From NCBI GenBank assembly GCA_025677825.1, contig JAIXMO010000063.1, positions 1-64,000 of the forward strand: a stretch of DNA of 64,000 bases, written 5' to 3'. Origin of the DNA: Helicostylum pulchrum (Eukaryota; Mucoromycota; Mucoromycetes; Mucorales; Mucoraceae). Positions 56,034-64,000 of the stretch are shown here, in pieces (the first letter of the stretch is position 1; every line of letters begins with the position of its first letter). The position numbers and the translations under genes were made by a program. The notes below the pieces were generated by a model, which worked only from the letters and a program-made list of their open reading frames with translations, searched no databases and was not told the DNA's origin.

Positions 56034-57405
56034 GAATTAATAAAGCTCAAAAAGAGCATTACCCATCATCATGATTACAATGATCCATTCATGTAACACT
56101 TATAAAAACCTTTTTTTTATGTTTTTGTCTAATTTATTTTTTCGTGTTTTAACAAATGTTGGGGGGGAGGAGGTATTCGGCTGTATGCTAAGGCCCGACA
56201 TAACAAAAAAGTGCCTTTAGTAGTGATAGGAAATGACACGAAAAAAAAAAGGGTAAAAAGGATATTAAAGCTCTTTACCGGTACTGTATCCTCACCCTTA
56301 TTTTAAATGTAACGATAAAGTCAATTACCGTTAAGTTTAATCAAGTTAAAGATAACCCCTTTCTTTCTCCTTAAAAGAGCTTGAAGTAATATATATATAT
56401 AAAAAGGTCCCGGAAAAACAACATACTTGATTAGGAATATTGCATTACAAATTCTAGTATGTTTATAACCCTCGCCAATCTATATTATTTAAAACGCACT
56501 ACTGGATTCAATTTAAAGTAAACTACTATGCACATTTCACAGCTGGATTTCGCACTGTTTTTAAAAAAAGGTAAAAATGAAAATCAGACGAGAAGATGTA
56601 TTCTGCTTTAATAGTATTCTGTAATTATTATCGGCAATCTAATTTAGTTACAGCCATTCTCTGCATGATGAAGAAGAGGGTGCAACTTCTTGGCTACATT
56701 TAATTCATTAATAACTACTTGAACACCCGGTCATAACAGAATAAGATCGCCGACATATTTTTTATTATAATAATACTTTACAATTATAATGCATGGTTCG
56801 AAATAAAGTGCTCGATCGGCATTATGCTATCTAAGGTATTCTTTACTCATTATTATAAGCGGTTATCCCGCATTTATAAATCCAATCAATCCTCGGTCGT
56901 TTTGATGGTATAATACCTGCAGCTGGTAATTTTTTGTCTTTGCTTATATTTACTATTTAGCTTCTTGCTTGTAACTAGACATCTACGTAAAAAAATTGAA
57001 TAGATCACATGAGCAAATAAGCCTCCCTATTTTATCATGAACAATGAAAGTGAAAGCACAAATATCATGCATTGTTATTAGACCCAAAATTCACTGTATT
57101 TTTGTGCGATATTTCGAGACATTTATTTCTTTACTAAAATTACATTTTTAAAAAGGACATGTCATACTTTTACTTTTTGAATTATGTCTTTGATACGCTG
57201 TAGTATCTATTACACTTAAGCCCCCCTCATATATAACCTCGCAAAGTTAGAAAAAAGAAAAAAAGAAATTCTACCAAAATCAGTAGCTGCGTTTATTATT
57301 TGTCGTTATTATTATTGTTGTTGTTCTCTAATGGGAGCTACATATATAAAAAAAAACCCCCCGTTAATAAACCAAGTATTCTACACACACACACATATAC
57401 ACGTT
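56034..57405. other. Intergenic, convergent 3' regions, no gene seen
   Basis: AT-rich. Includes a GGGGGGGAGGAGG run near 56161 and an (AC)n tract at 57383-57394. Short coding-like words on either strand do not extend into a convincing frame. Confidence 0.4.
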
Positions 57406-58632
57406 TTAAACAAATATTTTACCAAAGTATGGGTGGTTCATTGCTTCCTTTGCAGTTGGTCTATCTTGATGATCGTATTGTAATAATTGATCTAATAAAT
57501 CAAATACTTCGGGTGACATGTACTTTTGGTTTTCATTTGTAACAAACTTATCCCAAGGCTTGACAGGGTATCTACACAAGATATAAACGTCAATATAACC
57601 CCACTCTCTATAAAATACTCTTTTTTTTCCTACTCACTTTCCCATGATCTTTTGAATATGAGGATGCAATTTCAAATCATACTTCTTCAAATATTCATGT
57701 AATTTATCAGTTCCAATGACCTTGGCAATCTTGACTAATTGATCGTAGTTATCGGTTCCACCAAAGAAAGGTTCCTTACGGAAGATCATGCCAGCAAGCA
57801 TACAACCGAAACTCCACAAATCCAAGCTGTAGTCATAGTAATGGAAATCAACTAATAATTCGGGTCCCTTGAAACAACGCGATGCCACTCTAACATTATA
57901 TTTCTCTCCGGGGTGATAGAAATCAGCCAAACCCCAATCAATTAAACGAATCTAAAAAAATAAAACGGTTAAAATACTTTATTTGATCAAAGATATATAA
58001 TTCGTACCTGTTTTTTTTCATGATCAATCATAACATTATGAGGTTTAACATCACGATGCATAATACCCATAGAATGACAGTAATCAAGAGCCTTCAAAAG
58101 CTCATACATATAGTAACGCACATCCATATCGGTGAATCGAGGATAAAGAGCTCTGAAATCCGTATTATTTACATTTTCAAAGATCAAACAAGGAACTCTA
58201 GACTTTGAGTATAGTTTAGTAAAACATTTTAAAATCAGCAAACTTATTTCTTTACCTCTGGGTCACGAACGACATCCAATAAAGCAATAATATTAGGTCC
58301 TCCTGTCAAGTTTTGCAAGATCTTGATCTCTCTCTTAATCTTCTTCTTTTTTACAGGTTTCAATACTTTAATAACACATTCTTGTTGATTTAAAGTATTT
58401 ACTCCAGAAAACACTTCAGAGTACTTTCCTCTACCAATCTTTTTACTAATTTCATAAGCATCTTGAGATCTACAACAACAAAAAAACTTTTTTTTTAGCC
58501 AGCCACTTCTTTTTGTTTATATATAGACAATAGTTTTTACCCCCAAGTTACTTGAAGAAATTCATAATCATAATATTCTTTAGGCTTGTTTGTATTGGCG
58601 TAAGGGTACGCTTTAGCAATACTATCGGACAT
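57406..58632 (-). CDS. CKA1: Casein kinase II catalytic subunit alpha
   Basis: Six or so exons, about 330 residues, starting [20 protein letters not shown]. The kinase core is complete: glycine loop [12 protein letters not shown], catalytic Lys in [20 protein letters not shown] (also the CK2-specific basic cluster), [12 protein letters not shown], the CK2-type DWG in [20 protein letters not shown], and [28 protein letters not shown]. It ends [11 protein letters not shown]2 alpha is a constitutively active acidophilic Ser/Thr kinase that pairs with regulatory beta subunits. One oddity: the segment that is ASRYFKGPELL in most CK2 alpha proteins is [11 protein letters not shown] here, with Cys for the conserved Tyr. 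The base calls (TGT) give no hint of error. The activation segment is otherwise intact. Confidence 0.97.
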
Positions 58633-58917
58633 CTTTTTTTTTTTTTTTTGCCCCTTTTTCGAATAATAGGCAAAAAAAAAAAAAACAGAATAAAATTTAT
58701 TCTTCAAGATTTAAAAAGACCTGACATTTTGACTTTCTGGTGACTGTTAAACTACTCTTTTTGGTTAAGAAAATGGCGCTCTTAACGTTTTTACATATAT
58801 CGTATTAATAACCCACGTTTTCATTTTATAAAAAAGAGCATACAAGTGGTACACTTATATCCCGACTTGGGATTTGACAGAATCATTATTTATAAAATAA
58901 AAAAAAAGAAGAAAAAA
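58633..58917. other. Short spacer between CK2 alpha and the downstream minus-strand gene
   Basis: T-rich near the CK2 start, then AT-rich promoter and 3' sequence. No gene seen. Confidence 0.35.
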
Positions 58918-60336
58918 TCAACTGGTGGGTAATGGTATTTTTTCCTTTTTTCTAGCGTTCAAAGGAACATGACTTGGTAAAGGAACCTCATCAATTTTTC
59001 TATACAAAGGAATCAATACAATTGAAATAACGTTATATATCTATTATACCTTTTATCACCAACTTTAGCCTTTGGTGTACTTCTTTTACTCGGTATGCTA
59101 AACTCTTCAAACCCCTCATTAATCAATTTCTCTCTTTGTTTCGCTTTACTCTCAAACGCCTTTACTTTTTCTCGCACTTGATTTTCCATTAACAACCTAG
59201 CACCTAATTTACTTTTACCTGCGAACTGAGCCTTTGCCGATACCATGGCAATAACCCCACCTAACGCCAGTGCTGCTCCTCCTGTCGCTACTGCTGTACT
59301 TCCCAGAACAAACCCACCTAATGCTGATAATCCACCTACTGCACCTGCTCCCCATCCAACTGCCTCAACCTTTTTATTAGCACGAGGATCCAGTCTTTTT
59401 TAATAAATAAATAAAAAAAAAACGTCAGTATACAAGTATATATAAAATAAAAGAAGCCAAGACAAACTTACTTTACTAGCGTTTCTATTAATTCTTTTAA
59501 ATACGCAACATCGATTCTTATTTGACTGTGTACTTTATCATCCATTTTTTCATGTTCTTGAATCCAAACTTCAGTGCTTTGAATAATAGATCGGACCTGG
59601 GCAATGATTAGCTCCAATTGATTATGAAACGATACATCACTGAATTTAACACCGGCTTGGTACGTAGAATAAAGTGATAATGAAAGTACACTTGCTGCTA
59701 CAGCTGAAGTCATAATAGCGTTATTTGTAGTTGCACTACGACTTACTTGCTGATCCTCTTTTCCTTTCTTTTCCTTTTCCTCTTCGTCTTCAGAGGATGA
59801 AGAAGACACGTCTTGTTTATTAAACCATCTTGATTTATTCTCACGTCTTCTTCGCTCTTTCTCTTCTTGCTTAAACCGCTTTAACCGTTCTTCTTCTCGC
59901 TTTTTTTCACCACTAGATCGCATATATTCCGTACCACATCGTACAATAAATTCTGATACAGCTTGTGTTCTTTCTGAAGTGAATAAAGAGCTTAAATAAC
60001 TTTTACTTGAAGACGCTAAAAAATTCTTTGTCCATGAATCTTGTTCTTTCGAATGAATAGGTTTCTGATCCTACGTTATTTTTTTTAGCAACAAAAAAAT
60101 CAGTTCTTTTTACGCAAAGAGAAAAAAAAAAACCTTGTTCTTACCTTTTCTTCCTTGGGTAATTCTTGAAGAATGTGAGGCGCAAAGTCAAGTAGGGTTC
60201 TAATAGGCGCAGTAAAGTCCCCAGTTTCACGGTTATAAAGCTCGCTAGGGAAATGGTAATCGTCGAAAAAGAACTAAAACATTAGAAAATAAGTATTGTG
60301 TCCATGTATATATACTAATTCACTTACTGAAGCCAT
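58918..60336 (-). CDS. Orphan protein with charged coil and glycine-zipper membrane segment
   Basis: Five exons, about 390 residues. The first exon codes only Met-Ala-Ser before a GTAAGT donor. The protein continues FFFDDYHFPSELYNRETGDF and SKSYLSSLFTSERTQAVSEF, then a highly charged helical block (EKKREEERLKRFKQEEKERR), an acidic Ser stretch and a hydrophobic helix (AIMTSAVAASVLSLSLYSTY). A helical domain (LELIIAQVRSIIQSTEVWIQ) leads to VGWGAGAVGGLSALGGFVLG and TGGAALALGGVIAMVSAKAQ, a glycine-zipper pair typical of close-packed helices in mitochondrial or ER membranes. The C-terminus is basic and ends KEKIPLPTS. I do not recognise the family; a mitochondrial or ER membrane-shaping role is a guess. 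All four introns have clean GT..AG ends. Confidence 0.75.
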
Positions 60337-62210
60337 TTGATAAATATTAAAGAAAAAAGAAAAAAAAATCATCATGACAAAATACACTTGGTTTAATGCA
60401 TTCAAAATCTAGCCAATGGAACTGAGCCAGATTTTTTTTCACCTTGCCTGTGCAACCAAAGTGTTTTTATGCTGCCATTGATCGAATACAATTACCACAC
60501 TTGATTGTTTGCCCGGTAAAAAGTATTACTCTAACTAATTTAGTTGGGGTTTTTTTTTATCGCAGATGATATTTTTATGTACCGTCTATCAAAAGAAATA
60601 GTTTTTTTTTATGCCGCATACCTTTTTTTAAACGTAAAACTGAATAGTGCAAACCTGATTCTCTTTGATACTTTAGTGCACTGACTTTTTTTTTTTTTAA
60701 AAAAAAAACTTCTCATAGTGTGACATTAATAGCTACCGGTTTTTTTTTTTTCGCTTTTTTTTTCTCTTTCTTTCTTCTTCCCTATAATACACACACATCA
60801 AAATAACAAAAATATACATTTCTTCAGCTCAACAAGTTACGTAACTATTGGTTTGCAAAGTAAAAAAAAAAAAAATCCACTTCCGGGAGAGGAATTATCA
60901 GTAACGCCATGTGTTACGGATACCGGAGATTTCTTTGTAACGGTATTGTGTTCAAACCAATTAGACGAGTAAAAACGCACCACACAATAGCCCTTGAACG
61001 TAATTTATAACGCGGTACACCAAACCCAAATCAAAGCTTATTATACATGCAAACGACAAAGCGTTGGGAACTATACGGTACAGAAGAGGACAAGTTCGGA
61101 TTTGGTGTTACATCATTTTTTTTACAGTGCGACCTTAGTTAAAGTAACGCATGGGTGCTGTGATTGGTCTCAATTAAAAAAAGACCTGGAACCATTTGTG
61201 CATGATCTGGATGGAAAAAAAAAATATCTGTCAAGGTGTTAGATCGATAGGTTAGGAAATATCGTTAATACACGGGTAATTTATGGAACGGAAACTGGAG
61301 CAGTTATAAAACGCATGGTGATGATGGCCCTGTCACCTTTGATCCGGCTTCTTATGACGGACATCACGAGAGGCTGAGTTTGGTACGATGAAAAAAAGAC
61401 GTTTTGAAAGCCTATGACGATTCCAACCTACAATGATCAAGCAGACAAAGATCGGGTTAATTTTATACGTATCATTTAAATCACTTTGCCATGTTTAGTG
61501 GTAATAGTTGTGTATATAGAGCAGACTGAAAAAAGAAAAAAAAAAAGTTGGTTTAGTTAAAGTTGGTCAAACAGCGTACGGAAAATCGTTTTTTTAGATT
61601 ACTTGTGTCAGCAGTGGAAGATAGCAAGAACAAAAAAGTTTCAGCTACAACAGATAACTTTTTTTTTATTTTATTTTTTTACTTCTTCTGTAACGCTTTT
61701 TTTTTGGTTGGAATTTATACGACTTAAGAAGCAAGGTTGAAATGCATTCAAATATCGTTGTAATCAAGATTGAAAAAGCTGCTTTAAAATTAACGGGTGA
61801 TGGATGAAGGGGTTTCATAAACGCGTACCAAGTTTTAGGCTCAGCCAAAAAGTACTAAGGTTACTTTTTTTTTTGTTAGAATCATCCCACACACAATGAC
61901 CCCCTGGCTTCTCATAATCTAGAATTGGCGCGAAATATGTAAAGAAAAAAAGTGTATGCAACTTGTTACGCGTTGAAATCACATGTACATAACTTTTTTT
62001 TTTTGGGTGATCACTTTTATTGTTAAAAAAAAGACTATTTAGACGGTGTGAGAGATATAATATTTATATTAACAATTTAACCCAATTTAATATGCAGTGA
62101 CCGTGCTACCGAAATAAATAGTAGATAAAAAAAAAAAGAAGAAGAATGTATATGAAATGTAAAATGTGGAAAATATATGTACAGAAAATAAATATTTATA
62201 ACAAAAAAAG
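60337..62210. other. Intergenic with a decayed kinase gene
   Basis: Apart from the fructosamine-kinase relic (61047-61529), the region is AT-rich with a T13A10 palindrome near 60686-60708 and T-runs. The 60994-61242 open frame is an out-of-frame shadow of the relic. Confidence 0.45.
61047..61529 (+). pseudogene. FN3K: Decayed fructosamine/ketosamine-3-kinase
   Basis: The pieces match the C-terminal half of the fructosamine-3-kinase family in the right order but with stops and frame changes. They are KFGFGVTSF then SNAW (family: GF.V.T..G.....N.W), then HG|NLWNGNWSS around the frameshift at 61279 (family catalytic motif HGDLW.GN, with Asp lost), then DGPVTFDPASYDGHHERLSL (family: .PV.FDPA.YYG..E.DL), and lastly YHLNHFAMFSGN before the final stop (family: Y.LNHF..FGG). 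Intact relatives phosphorylate protein-bound ketosamines to reverse glycation. Here the catalytic Asp codon and frame are destroyed, so it is not functional. No N-terminal ATP-binding half was found. Confidence 0.72.
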
Positions 62211-63676
62211 TTAATCAGAATAAGGCGGTACATCCTGATAACTAGCTTGAGATCTTCGCTTAAATCGATCATACTGCTTCTTTAATGAATTTCTTCTTTG
62301 TTCCAAAAAGGTACTAAAGTGATTATCTTCTTCTTCTGCCATCTGATGCTGAGAGAAATCGAAATTTAAAAACTCTTGTTCTAATTGCATTCTATATCTT
62401 GCTTCTTCAGTGACTGGACTATCTGCATCCAAGCTTGTTTTGACAGGTGAATTTCGTTTATGAGATCGTAGTCCATCTTCTGTGAATAACTGTTGATCAC
62501 GAATCGATGCATTCTGTTGTATAATAATGATATTAGTAATAGTAATGTATGTGGTTTAGAATATAACATTACATTCACAAGCTTGTTGGGTGGAGTCAGC
62601 TGTTTCTTTTCTAATAAATCCCAATCTAAACCTCGAAACCAAGGATGAGTTTTGAACTTTTCAAAGCCATCTGTATTACAGCCTAATCTATGAAAAGGTG
62701 ATTTGTCCAGCAACTATAATAATAACAATAGTAGTGAATAAAACAAGTTTTATATTATTTGTATCATGATATATATACTTTACACCAGTAATGACATCAA
62801 TACAGTCTTTTGATACAATCTCATACACATTATCAGGGAACACAAGTTGTTGGTGTATGATTGAATTTATTAATGCTTCCTTTGACCGAGCCATATATGG
62901 GCGCTAATAATGAAACACATAATGAGTTATATAATTTATATGTTTGTTTCAAGTTTTACTTACCATGCCAAATAAGAGTTCAAAAGTAACAATACCTAAA
63001 CTCCACCAATCAACACTTGTTGAATAGCCTTTTCTGGCCAACATTTCAGGCGCCATGTAAGCAATGGTACCTGCCTTTGACCACATTAAAGGTTGACTTG
63101 GAGTAAACTGTATAGCAATATTAAAATCAGACAAGTGAGCGAACCCTTTTTTATCCAGTAAAATGTTTTCGGGTTTTATATCTCGATGCGCAATTCTCTT
63201 TTTATGTAAGTAATTTAAAGATAATGCGATTGTGGCTACATGATGTCGCACTTGTAATTCATTAAATCCTTTAGGGTAATTCTCTAACTGTAATCGTAAA
63301 TCTCCAAGTAACATTAAATCAAGTGCCATAAATAAAGTTTCATCGTCTTGAAATGCGTATCTCATGTTCGTGATAAACGGGTATTCCACTCGCTCTAGTA
63401 ATTTACGTTCTAGAATCATGTTTGATGTCGCCTTTTGTTTAATACATTTGCTCTTGTTCATGTATTTTAGGGCGTATTGTTTCTTTGTTCGTTTGTGTTG
63501 TACAATCCTCACTTTGCCAAACGCTCCTTTTCCTACTATCTTTAATAGCTGGAAATGATTTAATTCGGGTCCTGGATTACGAAAATTATTAGTTACTTTT
63601 TTTATATAAATCTCTGTATATATTTGTTACCTTGTGAATAATCGATTTCATCTTGTTTACAACATAAAGCTCCCAT
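62211..63676 (-). CDS. STK32: AGC-type Ser/Thr kinase of the STK32/YANK family
   Basis: About five exons, roughly 400 residues, starting MGALCCKQDEIDYSQGPELN. The MG..CC start is a likely myristoylation plus palmitoylation signal, as in YANK kinases. Kinase motifs: glycine loop IVGKGAFGKVRIV, catalytic Lys in YALKYMNKSKC, HRDIKPENILLD, and DFN in LSDFNIAIQF in place of DFG, which is a hallmark of STK32/YANK. AGTIAYMAPEML and SVDWWSLGIVTFELLFGM RPYM follow. After the kinase domain comes HRLGCNTDGFEKFKTHPWFR and an acidic tail (EQEFLNFDFSQHQMAEEEDN) ending DVPPYSD, which resembles the AGC hydrophobic/extension region. Substrates are unknown even in animals. The first intron splits the codon after YSQ. 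Confidence 0.92.
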
Positions 63677-64000
63677 ATTATTAGTATTAGAGATATACGT
63701 GTAATATACAAAAAAAGAAAAGAAAAAAAAAAAAAAAGAGAGAGAGAGAAAGAATCCAAAATTTAAAAGAGACCCATTTTATTATATTTCCAGGTAACAC
63801 ACTTTACAAGAGAGAGAATAGTTTCAGCACCAAACCAGTCACTTTTGTTAATTTTGTCTCTCTCTCTTTCTTTCTCGGGTAAACCGATACTCCTTCCCAA
63901 CTCACTTTATGTTGGTTTTTTTTACATATCGTCACATGCTTGAAACAAAAAGGCATTTTGCATGTTTTTGAAAGCTTTTCTCCTGTCTGAGCATTAAAAA
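63677..64000. other. Upstream region of the STK32-like gene
   Basis: AT-rich with an A16GAGAGA-type tract at 63725-63748 and a (CT)n run near 63860-63873. No coding signal seen on either strand to the window edge. Confidence 0.4.

Noticed and set aside
60994..61242. 82-codon open frame starting MNVIYNAV
   Set aside because: It is out of frame with the fructosamine-kinase motifs that explain this DNA.
1..64000. CRISPR arrays, rRNA genes, telomeric repeats, bacterial-type operons
   Set aside because: No regularly spaced repeats, rRNA core sequences, telomere arrays or Shine-Dalgarno-led gene strings were seen; gene structure is eukaryotic throughout.

Overview
The window reads as nuclear DNA of an early-diverging filamentous fungus, most likely a Mucoromycota/Mucorales species. 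The evidence is strong AT bias, very frequent homopolymer tracts, many short spliceosomal introns (about 50-100 nt, GT..AG, often with a visible CTAAC-like branch site), a fungal gene set (Sho1, Prm10-like, Pcp1, Cas1-like, F-BAR RhoGAP) and several orphan families of a mucoralean type. It is an ordinary gene-bearing chromosome segment. I saw no bacterial operons, CRISPR arrays or rRNA.

Layout, left to right. 1-1584 (-): left-truncated Prm10/ThrE-type membrane protein. 4383-5964 (+): orphan seven-helix membrane protein. 6301-9373 (+): protein with two START-like lipid-binding domains and a C-terminal membrane tail. 9578-10038 (-): complex I subunit NDUFS5. 11661-12790 (-): osmosensor Sho1. 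13074-13627 (-): ribosomal protein uS14/Rps29 with a 9-nt last exon. 13742-17220 (-): decayed transposase-like gene with a zinc ribbon and possible RuvC core (TnpB/Fanzor-like). 18351-18944 (-): WBP2/GRAM-like PY-motif protein. 20374-22025 (+): Trm6. 22159-23866 (-): cytochrome P450. 24491-25106 (+): eIF5A. 25369-27844 (-): F-BAR RhoGAP. 28751-31718 (-): peroxisomal ABCD transporter.

31.7-37.9 kb is a looser region. It holds a diverged tandem repeat, a coding-like relic and two related secreted acidic proteins (34046 and 35865, +), each with a TATA box about 85-90 nt upstream. 37907-38902 (-): orphan multi-pass membrane protein. 40426-40507 (-): tRNA-Ser(AGA). 40884-41785 (-) and 41912-43262 (+): a tight divergent pair, dynactin p27 and mitochondrial rhomboid Pcp1. 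44607-48159 (+): exocyst Sec10 with a probable GC-AG intron. 49164-51925 (+): Cas1-type O-acetyltransferase. 54222-54372 (+): spliced 32-residue CCHC zinc-knuckle gene. 55480-56033 (+): orphan gene. 57406-58632 (-): CK2 alpha. 58918-60336 (-): orphan glycine-zipper protein. 61047-61529 (+): decayed fructosamine-3-kinase. 62211-63676 (-): STK32/YANK kinase.

The intact genes are unlinked housekeeping functions: translation, tRNA modification, respiration, secretion, dynein transport, osmosensing, Rho and kinase signalling. I see no functional cluster and no clear new multi-gene system. The most distinctive signals are the tiny zinc-knuckle gene, the paired secreted acidic repeat proteins, the decayed TnpB/Fanzor-like element plus other coding relics between intact genes, a GC-AG intron, a structured GC-rich island at 43.4 kb, and an excess of T(n)A(n) palindromes. 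All identifications come from reading translations by eye and from memory of the families. Intron boundaries are inferred from splice consensus and frame.
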